Assembly: GCA_021234155.1 (NCBI GenBank)
Contig: JAJEKV010000013.1
Coordinates: 17,875,960 to 17,939,959 of the forward strand
Origin: Isoetes taiwanensis
Taxonomy: Eukaryota > Streptophyta > Lycopodiopsida > Isoetales > Isoetaceae
Length of the DNA stretch: 64,000 bases
Direction: 5' to 3'
Both the position numbers and the translations under genes were made by a program. Each line of letters opens with the position of its first letter. The stretch's first letter is position 1. This document shows, piece after piece, positions 19,992 to 32,864 of the stretch. The notes below the pieces were generated by a model. The model saw nothing but the letters and a program-made list of their open reading frames with translations, did no database searches and had not been told where the DNA came from.

Positions 19992-22900
19992 ACTCTGGGC
20001 CAGAGTCAGAGGCTTCACAAACCATACCACCTAAGAAGGGACAGAGGAGCAGAGTAAAAAGATCAGCAAAATTGAAGTCAGATATAGTGCGGACAATACA
20101 GTTGGGAAAAAACGAGGAAGCATTAAAGCTCCTGTCGGCAGAAAAATCAACAACATTACATGGTGATTGGAGTCCTGTATTTGTTGCCTGTGCACGAACT
20201 AACAATGGGAAGGTGTGTGCCTAAAATTGCTTCATAACTGAAGGGAGGGAATTTGCTGATGTGTGTTAATTTCACATAAGTGCTATATGTATCAAATTCA
20301 CAACCTGTAACTGACAATCCAGGTAGCAATGGAGGCTTACAAAACTTTTAAGGACCATCTGACTGAATGTTCCTATGGTTATTTCCTTGGAGCCCTTAGC
20401 AGGGGTGGCTATTTACACGAGGTTGTGACTGACAACTGTTGGTTTTGTTTTTCTTTGTTTTCATGAATCATCTCTCTCTTAAAGCAGTTATGACTTTTGC
20501 GGGATGAAATATTATCGCAGGCTGTGGAGCTTTTGGAATCGATGTCTCTAGATAGTAAAGGAAAGATACAACCAAATATTACAATGTATAATTCAGTATT
20601 AAGTGGCTGTGCATCTGCATGCAATACAGATCTTGCAAAAAGGTGTTTGCATTTAATGAAGAATCAGGGTGTGGAAGAAAATACTGGAACCTATCTTGAA
20701 CTTATGAGGGTAGGATTATTCTCTCATTCCAATTTTCCATAACAATCCTTTTACCTCCTTGCCTGGCATGCCCTTGATAGCAAGGAATCATGGACTTCCT
20801 ATAACGTTACTAGCTAGTGTGATTGACACAATGCTTGTTTACAGCTTTCAGGAAAAAGGAAAGATAATGTAGCAGTGAAAACCTTCTGGAGGAAGATTCA
20901 GGAAATGAATGCACTAGACATTTCATCATATCGTTATTATATTATTGCGCTTTGTGAGACTGGAAGTATTGAAGATGCTGTGGTTGCCCTGAAAGAAATG
21001 TTAGACCTTTACTCTAAGGAGGTTGCCATCGATCTCGAGAATGATAAACCTTCCATCAAGAAAGTTATCTCTCAAGCCTTCAATGCCCTATTGAATGCTG
21101 CTGGAAAGGATGGACGATATGAGTTGACAGAATTTTTGTTCTCTGAGGTGCTTTCTACATTCTCTTTGTCAAGTTGAAACCTCACACAAAAGATGGCATG
21201 TTACTATTATAAATCACATGTCTTCTGGGGGGCTAATCACTTCCTGTGTTAGGTCAACGCTTGAGCAATAGCTATTGTGCCATATGTTGGAGACTTGTGT
21301 AAACAAAGTTGTGGCCCTCAGAGTTTCTCTTCCTGCTGTAGATGAAGCGGATGGAATTAGAGTTGAACATATACTGCATACAATGCACTTATAAGAGCTG
21401 TGGCAAAAGGGAAGGGAATTGATGATGCTCTCAAAGTTGTAAGTGTTAATGGTCATTGGCAACACTATGAAATACATCTATGGTTGTGAAGCATTCTTCC
21501 ATGTTTCTATTTCACAGTTTCAGGCCATGGAAGGTGATGGCTTAGAACCTGACGTTTTTACCTACAGTGCATTAGTTGAAGGGTACTGCAAAATACTAGA
21601 GCTTGACAAGGCTGAAGATCTTCTCCATCAAATGCTTGAGGGGAACATAAGTGAGAGACCATCAACTTACACGTTCAACTTCATTTTGCGTGCCTGTGCG
21701 TTCACGGTAATCTGGCATCTTCTATGAAACTGTTCTATACTGTATTGGTTTTCCCACTTTGTTCTCCTGTTATGTGGACACAAATATTTTCTAAATTCTC
21801 TCTTTGGTTATGCCGCCTATTTAAAATCCACTTGAATCATCGTCAAAGGGCAATGTTATGGGCATGATTTGATAATGTGTTTATGCTACTGTTGGAAAGA
21901 GGGGGAATGAGGGCAGGTACCTGCTTAGAACTGGCTAACATGGAAATGGGAAGTTGGGAACCCGTAAAATACATCCAGAGTTTAGTCATAGCTAAGTCGA
22001 GGACTCTAAAGTCATATCAATGATTCAATTGGTTGTTCTGATTGGCTGAAGTTTGATATTCAGAATGATACAGAGAGAGCTCTCCAATTATTTTCTTTAA
22101 TGCTAAAGGAGAAGCTGGTTCCAGACATTTGTACATACACTGCTTTGTTCTGCACATTTGGAATTGTGTCAATGACTGGTGAAAAATGGGCTCGTGATGA
22201 ATTATCTAGTCGAATGGAGAATATCGAATCTGATATGGCAAGGAGAGGAGTACAGCATACCCGCCAGTCCTTAGCTGCTTTGGTGAGTATTACAGCGTAG
22301 TTAACCATTGGTTCCTTTTTGGTGTTGCTTGCCTTCATTTATTGCTTCTTCTGCCATCTCTGAAGGACATCGAGTATAATATTAGTATAAGTGTAGTCTC
22401 ATATGAATATGGTGATTTTAACGATGCATACAAAAGTCTGGACCATATTAATGGTTTATAATATCAGTAGAAAAGGGGGTTGTATATGACTCTGGCAAGA
22501 ATGCATGCAAATCTTTGTGCTATAATGGTTTATCTTTCCATCCGGTCAATAGGTGACAGAAGTCAAGACAGCACTTGAGGAAATCGGTACTTCAAAAAAC
22601 CATTCTTTGATTTGGACATAAGCTTGGGTTAATGCTATAGATGTAATGTTGCCTACAAAAAGAGACCTTTGATAAAACAGAGTAGGCGCTTTATGAGTGC
22701 TAATCTCACCATTGTTCCTACTATTAGCTTGGTTTTTGTTACCTGTTGCATTTGCCAAGATATTTGCAATCTTTGGCCATGGCAATTTTGGCCACCGATG
22801 CTTGGTACAACATTGAGTTTTGCTGTCATCGCTGTGCGTTCAAGTCTCTGGGGGTCCGTCATATGTTCTCAATGTGGCATGACATAAAAAAATACTATCT

Positions 22901-24830
22901 ACCTACCTACCTACCTATCTATCTATCTATCCTTGCTTAGGTTCCTATCTTTGTGAAGAATCATATCCTTCCAAAAAATTGGCGAGATAAAGACTGGTTG
23001 TCATCATTATTTATTTGTCATTCTTGCTAAAGTAAAACACTCTATTCAAAACAAGCATTGCCATTTATGTTATGCAGATGAATGTCTTTGGTGGCGAGTG
23101 CATGCTTAGGGCCGTATTAGAAAGGTTACGTGAGGCAGAAGAACTTACCAAAAAAGGGCGGTTTCTTTTGGATGCATGTAGCTACAATACTGCAATATAT
23201 GCATGTATTATGTCTGGACAGGTTTGTTATTGATGCATTGGCAAAGTATTTTCCTCCTTTCAGTACGTGAACAGTGCGAATGGTGTATAAACAGGCTGAT
23301 CTTATCGATGGGATTTTTCAAAGGATGAAGTCGATAGGGATAAAACCAGATATTCAGACATATAACATTATGATGTTTGCTTGTGGTCGAAGTGGAAACA
23401 AGGAAAAGGCATTTCAGCTGATGGAAAGCATTCAGAAGAATCATTTGGCACCAGATATATATACGTATAACACACTTATCAAGGTCAGTGAACTTACTGT
23501 CTCAATTTCTAGACCAGGACACCAATGCAAACAAGATTGTAGGCGACAAACCCTTGCCCTATTAGTGCTCTTTGGTCCCGAGTTTCTCTAAAATAAAAGT
23601 GCTGTGAATATTTGGAATAATTATGTGATCACGTGATATTGACGAGCTCATGAACGTAATTCCTTTACACGGATAATGTATGTATGTCTTGCTGAATCAT
23701 GGATTAATGCAATTCAGTTAATGGGTTGCATGGCATGCATGCCTTTCCATGATAAAGCCTTGTTGAAGGATACCATTTGATTTGCATGCAGGTGCTATGC
23801 ATTAGTGGAGAACTGGATTCTGGAATTGACATGATAGACACGATGAGAGCTTCTGGAATTGAACCAGATGAATGCAGTTTCAACACTATTGTTACTGCAG
23901 CATCGTCTGATGTAAGTCTCCTTTACTAAGCAGTATAATTTCTCATCATGAGTGGCGTTTTCTACTTGCATGACAGTGATGTTTTTAGACATATATGATT
24001 TGCTGTTTATCAACCTGGTATCCCTAATGGTTTATAACAGTTCCTCTAGAGAGATCCCCTGTAAAGCAAATTGTATTTACTAGAAATTTTGACAATAGAT
24101 AAGGAGTTACCTGTTATTACGCTTTGCTACATTCTAAGAATCAGTCATTGTCTTTAATATGTGTATGGTTTATGCATTTTTTGTCTTCTAAGCATAATGA
24201 AGGCAGGGTCTTTAATGTCACCTTATTTCCTGCTTTGAAAAATTTTCATCATTTTTGCAGATTCTGAGGACCTATCAAAAGGCAAAAAGAAGAATCTCTT
24301 TGGCCATTCCTGAAGTGCAAGAACTGGAAGCAGACCGCCTGCCTTCTTCAGGCTTTGAGGAAGAGGACGAGGCAAGGGTGCAGAAGGAGGCATTGGCATG
24401 GGCAGCAGAATTAGAGATGGTCTCACAAGAGTTGCGTTTGCAAGAAAGGGAACTGATGCGGTTGCGCATTGACATGATCGAAATGTTGGTGAACAGAATG
24501 TGCGAAAAGCATATTCGTCCATCTGTTCCTACTTGCCTAACTGTGATGGCAGCTTATATATATTCTACAGAGCTTGGAGATGCTGCAAATGCTTTGCAGA
24601 TTCTGAGTGTAATGTATGCTAGGAAATGATAGCAAAGGGAATGAAGCTATAAAAAGCTGGGGAAAGAAATACAGAAGATCTTCCAAGCTTTGTCAGCAGA
24701 AACATATGACGAGCTTCAGGAACACATGTCTTCTTTGGTCCATGAAGCAGCATCATTAGATGTCGCCGCTGCTTTCTATAATATTACCCTTGCAGGGCTT
24801 GTGTCTGATGCAGATGGAAACATTGGATAA
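19992..24830 (+). CDS. Pentatricopeptide-repeat (PPR) protein, multi-exon
   Basis: Likely exons: 19992-20212 (start uncertain), 20323-20421, 20521-20709, 20845-21147, 21342-21438, 21518-21706, 22064-22282, 23078-23221, 23295-23483, 23792-23911, 24261-24608, 24675-24830. Every intron from 20213 on falls in phase 0. PPR units are clear: ITMYNSVLSGCASACNTDLA, PDVFTYSALVEGYCK, VPDICTYTALF, IKPDIQTYNIMMFACGRSGN, APDIYTYNTLIK, IEPDECSFNTIV. PPR proteins bind organellar RNA by one-base-per-repeat contacts; target and organelle are unknown. An early basic segment (PPKKGQRSRVKRSAKLK) and a late Glu-rich helix (EMVSQELRLQERELMRLRI) flank the repeats; no E, DYW or SMR domain is seen. Exon 21342-21438 is 97 nt: after ELNIY one extra base breaks the frame before YNALIRAVAKGKGIDDALKV. 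A possible small exon (from 22554, TEVKTALEEI) was not included. Confidence 0.8.
22894..22934. repeat. (CTAC)n/(CTAT)n microsatellite
   Basis: Tetranucleotide CTAC then CTAT repeats within an intron of the PPR gene. Confidence 0.95.
24609..24674 (+). promoter_or_regulatory. Proposed 66-nt mini-intron
   Basis: Without splicing the frame stops at 24629. Removing GTAATG...ATACAG joins ...NALQILS to KIFQALSAETYDELQEHMSS and restores 51 more codons to a stop at 24830. It is phase 0 like the other introns of the gene. A plain frameshift is the alternative. Confidence 0.5.
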
Positions 24831-26930
24831 ATCTGTTGTCTCCAAATGAGCTGCATGCAAAACAAATCTAGCTTCCAAGTATCTTTTTATCTCAGCAACT
24901 TTTGGGCCAATGCACAGCTTTTCCCATTCAGTGTAAGCAGTGATCACCTTGTTTTGTTTTATTTTTACTTACATTGTCTATGGTGACTGCAGGCCACAAC
25001 CAGAAGCTGTAATTGGAAATAAACTGAGTTCAGCTTTTCCAGATTCGAACACACTGTTGCAAGATGCTTCATATCTGGTTCAAGACTGGGTTGCATCTTT
25101 CCTAATACGCCTATCTTGGATGCTTCACTAAAGGCAACACTACTCCTAGATACGAAGCGGGGAGCAAGAAGTCTGCTCTAGCTAGCCACTAAGGGAATAG
25201 TGCGCCCCCCCCCATTCCTATAAACATGGTTCTATATAGCATTATTTTTGCTGGATATGGGAAAAACTCCAGGCTGAAAGTAGAAAAGAAAACACCGCTT
25301 TTCTTTCATTTAATTTTCCAAATAAGTCTATAGACATTCAAAACCATGCAAACCTTTTTCATTTCCAACTGTATTGTTCAAGTTAGAGGGGCTTTTAGAG
25401 TGCTGGGAAAGTATTCGAACAGAAATAATTTCCTCAAACTAATTAGAAGCCGCTGGTTTAGTAGTAGGACCTTTAATCCATCATGGTTCAATGGCACGTG
25501 GAGAACTTAAAATACCGTTATATCATGAGGTTTGACCAGTGGTAGAGGCCTTAAGTCTACCACATGTATGCATCTAAGAATGGATTGATTATGCTACATA
25601 TTTTTGGGTTGCCCGAAGGGCAAACTTTTGATTGATGGGTGGGTTTTTGTTTTGGACGGGCCGAGATCGTTTTCGAAGGTTTTTTGGATGATGGGGATTT
25701 TGCTAACCTATGTTAATTAGCCTTATTGGGGTGCGTCTTGCTGCTGTCGATTAGCGTGAGGCATCGATTAGAAACATAATCAGATGAATTTTCTTGTGCT
25801 TCGGAGGACAGAAGTGGGCATGCCAGAATGTTTTGCTTTGTTGTTATTGCCTTTTGATGTAGTGCCTTGTTGTTATTGCTTTTTGATGTAGTGCAGGAGT
25901 CTAATGAGCACGAGCCCGTTTCGTGAATGCAGAGTAGACCAGAAAATCCCCTTTGTTTGATTGATGTTGAGATGAAGAGTTTGATGAAGGTGTCCTCTGC
26001 ACTTTATTGACTCTTCAAATGTTGGCATAAGGCAAGGCCATGACAGTTTTCTCTTTGCTTTGGCAGAGATTTGAATGGTTGAGACATGCAGCTCCTTGTC
26101 CTGTGAAAAATGCGGATGGAAGAGCTGTGGAGCCTCTTCCTTTATGGCATGCTTGCCAAAGCAAGGCCGGGTCCATTAGAATCAAGGCAAAGCTCTGGTT
26201 CTGTGGCTTGGGTGAGAGAAAAAATCCTTGAAGGATTCAGATTACCAAATCATTAGCAGGGTCATGTAGAGAGGCAATGGGCCCATGTTGAGACGAACCA
26301 TTTCTTTACTGGAGATCTAAAGGGCATCTCTTGTAATTGCTTCTATGAGAAATTTGGTAGCTTTAAGTCTGGACAAGCAAAGTTGTGGATCTCTCTGGCA
26401 CTAGCAAAAATAGTAGAGCACCTCTCAAGCGTTGATTAGGGTGAGCCAAGACGCTTATTGCTTTGGCTCTGCCATTTTTCCACGATTTGAGATCTGGGTT
26501 TCTTAGATTTCGGGGGTCCAAAGCGCATCATCCTTGGCATACTGGCCCTATTGATTAAATTTGTTTGGCGAATAAACCCCTTTATTTCACACTATTTTTG
26601 TTTACGGGCAACCCATAGTGTGTAGCACCATTTTTGTAAAATCAGTTTTAGAAAATCTAATCTCTCCAATAGCAACCTAAGAGACATGTTATTGACTTTA
26701 GACTTGGCTCTCAAATCAAGGAGTTTGATATCCATCTGCACGAATTGTCAGGACCTCCGGACCACTTAGGATCATCAATCCTAGGTGAAAATGTAAAAGG
26801 GGAAACAATATTTTCCCAAAACAATTTTTTAGTGTCAACACTAAAATTGATAGGATAGGAGATGAAAATGGAAGTGCAAGAACTTCTTATATAAGCGTGT
26901 AGGGATATATATATATGTGTGAGAATTGAT
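24831..26930. other. Region downstream of the PPR gene
   Basis: Presumed 3' UTR first, then unassigned sequence. GCCTTGTTGTTATTGC is duplicated in tandem at about 25849-25885. A 63-residue open frame at 26040-26231 has no recognisable family. No RNA gene seen. Confidence 0.5.
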
Positions 26931-26934
26931 TTGA

Positions 26935-27780
26935 ATTGGATTTCATTATCCACGGAGACCAAATGGCATATGAAACTCAAAAAACAAAAGACAGTTGACT
27001 TATTATTGTCCAGGACGAAAAAGCCTTTGTCCCGAAGGGTTCTGGAGGGAAAACTTTAGCAGTTGTGACGTCTCCTGCTCGTATACAATTACCCCATCAT
27101 ATATGAACAAGAGACTACCTCATGTAAGCACAAGCTCGTCAACACGAGGCCGTCTATCTAACGTCAGACTCTTAATGGTGAGCAAGAATCCGACATGAAA
27201 GGAGTAGACACACACGTCTCCCTTAGGATCGACCTAGCTACGGAAGTGCATAACATAAGCACGTAACATCACATCAAATAACATAACCAAAGGGTGGGAT
27301 GACCATAACCAGATCACATCATAAGCAAATACAACAGCGTCAACATGGGGAAATTCTACTCAAGCTCAGACTCATGAGGATAGACTAATGTCTTGGGCTT
27401 CCACAGATCAATGCAAACAGTGGCGCTGGATTTGGCTGCAAGGGAACATGGCCGTTAGATAGTGCACTCCATCCGCCCCTCTTGTGAATACTTTGCAGAT
27501 AAAAAAGTATTGTGACTCTATTGGGACTACTCCAGGGTTGCATCTCCCCTGGCCTGATGACACAAGAGGAGACTAATCTCCTCCAAAAGGTCCATGCCAA
27601 CTACAGGCAGCTAGAGGGCCATGGTTCACCAGGTTCATACACGACTTAACCTCACTCGCACCACCTAGGAGGTGTCGAGCCCATAACTCGCCCACACGTA
27701 GTAATGAGACATCATGTCTAGCCTGCAATGACCTCCCCTCCCCTCCCTCCCCAGTAGGCTCTACACGCCAAGGGGTCAAC
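26935..27780 (-). mobile_element. LINE 3'-end fragment, minus strand (decayed)
   Basis: The last bases on the minus strand read GTTTCATATGCC, then TTTGGTCTCCGTGGATAATG, which aligns with the ends of the LINE copies at 29.4 kb and 37.1 kb (CATAGGCCAGTTGGTCTCCG). An A-rich or simple tail is not evident. Inside, a CCGAAGGGTT/GAAAAC segment (27035-27055) also recurs in those copies. Open frames at 27385-27779 have no readable motif, so the interior extent is uncertain. Confidence 0.5.
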
Positions 27781-28560
27781 TACAATTGGATAAACCTTCC
27801 TTGTAATCCAATCTAGCCATCCCATCAACGGCCAGGCGGGTTCCTATGCGCATGCTGCATTTAATTGGGATTTGATGAGGTTGTTCTAGAATCATCTTCT
27901 AAACATGGCTCTAGGTCTCTAACCCCCTGCTCAATGCACAAAAGGTGCACACAGAGATACTAACATCATCACAATGAATTGAAATAACAGAATAGAAATC
28001 TAATTTTTCATTATAATGGTATTTTTCTATATGAGATAAGGATGAATACATAAAAAACCTTGTTCCTATCCGAAGTCTAGGAAGGAAGATATAGTCCGTC
28101 AAACATGACAGGGTCAAAACAGTTTTCTGTCTTCTCTGGACCAATAATAGTTCTCAGAAGGCTGTTTCAATTAAAATTCTACAACTTTTGCATGAAAATG
28201 GTTTTTGATTTCAAAATTGATATATAAATAGTTGACTAATTGCTTCATGCATAAAAAATATTTGTTGGCCTGTAATTTGAAGGTTCAGCTTTGACTTATA
28301 GTAACAATTTAAGCGACTTTTAATTGATGTTTATTTTGTTAAATTTGAAGAAAATTTATTGAAATAGTATGTCATTGAAAAATCATATATGAATGCTTGT
28401 ATGGATATGAGACCAATGCAAAAACAAGTAAAGAAAAAGAAAAAAAGGCATAATCATGATGAATCAAGATTTTGTACCTAAGACTATTACTGGTCCATAG
28501 GTTCATTTTAAATCGAACAAGTTGATTTTTAGGATGTTAGTATTTCATGAGTTGCTCTAT

Positions 28561-29498
28561 GGCCTTGGTTGAACCGGTCCTCCTCTATGGGGCAGGAGAC
28601 AGGCTTCCTTCCATTACAGAGGGCTGCGCTGGAACGTCACATTATTTACTTCCAGAAGGTGGTGGCTATGGATGAAGCCCGGCTGCCCAACCTTGCTTTG
28701 GCGATGGCGATGGGGCCCTGGCGACTCAAAGCTTCGGGCTGGAAAGACAAGCAAGCCAGTGGTTCTCGCGATGGAATGTGCGAGCACACTGAGATGTGGA
28801 CCCGACTGCATACCGAAAGAACGCTACCGCCTTTGAAGGTACTTGGATGCTTGCTTCATGGCCAAGCTTTGGGATCACCGAGGCCACGCTACGTCAAGGT
28901 GGCAAATTATCGACAACGGGTTAATCCCATGCTCACGAGGGGCCCACACACCTGCTGCAAACCCATCTACCAATGAAAAAGCGTGAGGGTGATTGTTTCC
29001 ATTCGCGAGGTGCACACCACCTCCGCATTGAGGCAGGGAGATGGATTCGGGAGCAGCGTGAGGGGCGAGTCCGTGGCCGGGCATCGTACAGTGGCCATTG
29101 AGGGGATGAAAGTCACGCCCTCCGAGGCCTGTCCCGCTGCGATACGAGCATATCCGATGCTCTGTTGGTTGTGCCCCATCGGGCCCCGCATGAGCTACCG
29201 CGAGCCGCGACCAGTAGGCTTGTTGGGATCATACCTCGGGGAGGTAATGGATACACCGGACTTCGGTTATGCCCCGTTTACATTAACCTCACCGTATTTG
29301 TGATTATGTATATAAGCAGGCAAAGATGTCAGCATCCTTATTGCTACTAAGGTTTTCCCCGAAAACCCTTCCGGTGAGGGGTTTTTAATCTGGTAGTAGT
29401 AGCGCTCCGCTGCTCTCTCTTTGTACTTGGGTCCCATAGGCCAGTTGGTCTCCGTGGACGATAAAATCATATTCTATTCTATTCTATTCTATTCTATT
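28561..29498 (+). mobile_element. 5'-truncated LINE copy with (TTCTA)n tail
   Basis: Plus-strand ORF2 C-terminus: HIIYFQKVVAMDEARLP, then MGPWRLKASGWKDKQASG, and later in other frames HHLRIE-like and ESHALR-like words of the zinc-like region. The end is GTCCCATAGGCCAGTTGG, TCTCCGTGGACGATAAAATC and about six TTCTA units. The paralogous locus at about 31600-31625 lacks the insert, giving exact borders and a short duplication (TCTAT). Several indels break the frame. The same family occurs inverted at 37.1 kb. Confidence 0.8.
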
Positions 29499-30285
29499 CT
29501 ATCAATAAAAAGTATCTATTGCTAGGTTTGGGCTAAAACTTTTAGTATTAGCTTCAAGTTATCATCAAATGTTTTCCATGTTTGATCTCTAGTTTTGTAC
29601 CTTGAGGATGAACTTCAAACACCATATTTTAAAGCTTCCCAAAGTTAAGAAAGCAATGCAAAATGAACCAAGGAAAAACATGAAAAAATATAACTAAAGA
29701 AGATCAAGATAAATTGTATGTCGATACCAATTATTGGTCCACATGACCTCTCAGTTAAAAGTGAAGAGGGCTTCTGGGTGTCTCTTGTTTCGATTATGGT
29801 CATTTATGACTAGAGGTGCCTATGGTTTTGAAATATGGAATACATGTTCTCTCTACAGTTTTGGAATATGAAATACTCAAATTCATCTCTATACGGGTTC
29901 GCCTAAGATTTTAGAATTTGAAATACAGAGACTTGAACCTCTACCAAAATAATTCGATATGCTAATAAGAATGCTTTAACCAACGTGTTTATTCTATTTA
30001 CTGAATCCATATTTTTTTTTTCTTTCTTTTTAATAATAACCTATTCAATTGTTTTAGAGGTATGGTCTATGGTCTGAAGGATAACGATTTATCCATCCAT
30101 ATCAAATCTCCCTGGAACCCCCTCTTATTGTGCTACATATTTTACACCAAGTGCTGGACATAACTATTTGAGTGAATCTTGTGATTCAAACTATATTTTC
30201 TTTCCCTTCATTAGCCTGCTTTTCTAACAGCAGAACAATGTATGGCTTTTATTGATTAATGGAAAAACATCTCTTACTCTCTCAA

Positions 30286-30300
30286 AAAAAAAAAAAAAAA
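30286..30300. repeat. Poly(A) run
   Basis: About sixteen A residues following CTCTC, at the left edge of a dispersed repeat shared with 45.0 kb; might be the tail of a retroposed copy. Confidence 0.8.
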
Positions 30301-30304
30301 GAAA

Positions 30305-30705
30305 GAAAAGAACTCGAACCTCATGCAGCATTTTTAAGCCAAATAGGGTTTGACAACTTCAATTTGATATCAAATGATAGCTGCCAAACACGGAAACATG
30401 CAAATCGATATGTTTTATCATAATATATCAATTACTTTCATATTTAGCAAAGTTTAGACACGTTTATGCTAGGAAATTGAAGAATGCAGTTCTAGAGTGC
30501 TGTAAAAACTGCCAAATACTCCAAAGTTTGAACAATCATACCACCATAAAGATGAATCCAGTGGTCATGAAATTCTCATAAGTAGTTAAGAATCAAGTGA
30601 AGACTCAAAAAGCAGTGATAGATTTTAAAATTAAAATTTCTCTTGTGAGATATATCAGTTTAAGTAGCAAGGGGTATGGTAGACCATTTCCGGTCCATGG
30701 ACTTG
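30305..30705 (+). repeat. Dispersed repeat copy 1 (pair of 44995-45345)
   Basis: GAACTCGAACCTCATGCAGC and the following 390 bp, with GCAAATCGATATGTTTTATC, recur at 45.0 kb in the same orientation at high but imperfect identity; the 45-kb copy lacks about 40 bp in the middle. Confidence 0.85.
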
Positions 30706-30708
30706 AAA

Positions 30709-30800
30709 TGGTCCCCGAGACAACTCTAGTGTAAGGCTACTTTGGTCGAGTGGGGTCTCTCCGTGATTGTTAACACTAGAGTTGTCCCTTGATGGACCAT
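30709..30800. repeat. Nested inverted repeat around the GGTCCAT box
   Basis: GAGACAACTCTAGTGT (30717-30732) pairs with ACACTAGAGTTGTC (30773-30786), and the outer GGTCC (30709) pairs with GGACC (30794). A further palindrome, CCATTTCCGG/GAAATGG, precedes it (30684-30711). Confidence 0.8.
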
Positions 30801-32200
30801 AAATGGTTCATTTGTACAGTTTGCTTTAAAATTCATATAAAATCAATGACATAAAATTCAGTTAAACCCTTTCTTCAAGTTAATATATGGCAGTCACGTT
30901 ACATAGAAAAAATAGTTAAAAATATATATACCCCTAGAATTGAAAGTTATGCTTAGGTGAATCAAGGGGGGTCAAGTCCAGTTTGCTTCATGTGTACATA
31001 ATGTAAAACTATCTCAATAAAAGGATTTTTTTGATTTTTTTCATTATAATGATATTTTTCTATATGAGATAAGGATGAATACAAAAAAACCTTATTCCAA
31101 TCCGAGTCTAGAAATAAAGATATAGTCAGTCAAACATGACAGGATCAAAAGAGTGTTTTGTCTTCTGTGGACCAATAATGGTTTCCAGAAGGCTGTTTCA
31201 ATTAAAATTCTATAACTTTTTCATGAAAATAATTTTTTACTTCAGATTTGGTATATAAGTAGTTGACTAATTGCTTCATGCATAAAAAATTTTTTATTGG
31301 TCTGTAATTTGAAGGTTCAGCTTTGACTTATAATTAACAATTTTAAGTGACTTTTAATTGATGTTTATTTTGTTACATTTGAAGGAAATTTATTGAAATA
31401 GTATGTCATTAAAAAACTCATATATGAATGCTTGTATGGATATGAGACCAATGAAAAAACAAGTAAAGAAAAAGAGCAAAAGGCACAATCATGTTAAATC
31501 AATAAAGGTTTCTATACCTAAGACCATTACTGGTCCATATGTTTATTTTAAATCAATAATTTCTTTACCTTAGTCAATCTCAAGCTGAGTTTTAGGATAT
31601 TGGTATTTCATGAGCTCCTCTATCAATAAAAATATCTATTGCCAGGTTTGGACTAAAACTTTTAGTATTAGTTCCAAGTTATTATCAAATGTTTTCCATG
31701 TTTGATCTCTAGATTTATGCCTTGAGGATGAACTTCAAACACCATATTTTAAAGCTTCCCAAAGTTAAGAAAGCAATTCAAGATGAACCAAGGAAAAATG
31801 TGAAAAGGTATGACTAAAGAAGATCGAGATAGACTGCTATGTCGATGCCAATTATTGGTCCATATGACCTCTCATTTAAAAGTCAAGAACATCATCATCT
31901 TAATCAATTCTTTAAAAGATAGTTTATACCACATTATATATGATAACATCAGTTGGTTAGGGAGGATTGTCTATCTAAAGGGTGATATCGAAGCACGAAA
32001 ATTAAGTAGTTAAGGGCTACTTTGAATGTACGAGGAAGTCCACTTACACCTTTTAAAGATTATCTTATAGACGATGAGAAATCAAAATCATTGTACGGGA
32101 CAAAATGAATAGAGCTAGCGCAAATAAATAGAGAAATTTTCTCAATCCAGTTGGTTTAATCCTGGACCTATAAATAGTCCATGCTTATTTATGTTCAAAT

Positions 32201-32860
32201 CTTGTATATAACATATTATTCTAACATGAAATTTGAGATATATATTGCCAATAAAGGTTCAAATTTACTAAAATTATAGCCTATCATAAAAGTTGATCTA
32301 CATGTACTATGGTCCTACTTATACTACAACACTTTGGAGCGGCCACACATTGACTAACTTTATAATAGTGGAAAGTAAGTAGATTTCTTCATTTTTGCTT
32401 CTAATAAGACCACATCAAGGACCTAAATATCCCTTTCTATCATATATTGTGCCATTTAAAAGGCTTATGAGAGAAATATAATGCAATAAGTTAACATTTT
32501 AGATGAATTAGAAAAATAGGTACAGAAAGTCTTTTGATCTATTTATTTATAATCATGGCTAAACTTCGTGATATTGTCCTCAATTCATCAATAACCATCA
32601 CTACCTACATCATTGTTGAGTTTTAGACCTATAAGGGTATAATCAATGCACTTTGAAACCTTTTTTTGTGTTCATCCTGTTATATCAGATCTTGTTTAGA
32701 TCTAGATAATGCATGGTTATACCCTAGTTACACTATAAGTCGTATTTAATTAAAGTGGGACAAATCTTGAATTTTGGGACTCGGACTGAAAATGGGACTC
32801 ATATTGACATCAAAATTTCACATCATATAACATCATCTTACAGAATTTCCAAATAAGTAG
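32201..32860. other. AT-rich unassigned region
   Basis: No gene or motif recognised. Confidence 0.5.
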
Positions 32861-32864
32861 TTGA

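Larger units (their letters stand above)
28000..32200. repeat. AT-rich degenerate tandem array with a GGTCCAT box
   Basis: Blocks of about 300-385 bp each carry a near-palindromic box resembling CCATTATTGGTCCATA or its complement. Occurrences: 28138, 28485, 29729, 30683, 30793, 31169, 31523, 31851 and 32164. Between boxes A-rich words such as AAGTAAAGAAAAAG and GAACCAAGGAAAAA recur just before the box. A larger direct duplication is visible: 28011-28560 plus 29501-29770 matches 31044-31875 once the LINE at 28561-29498 is removed. No coding content. Confidence 0.65.
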
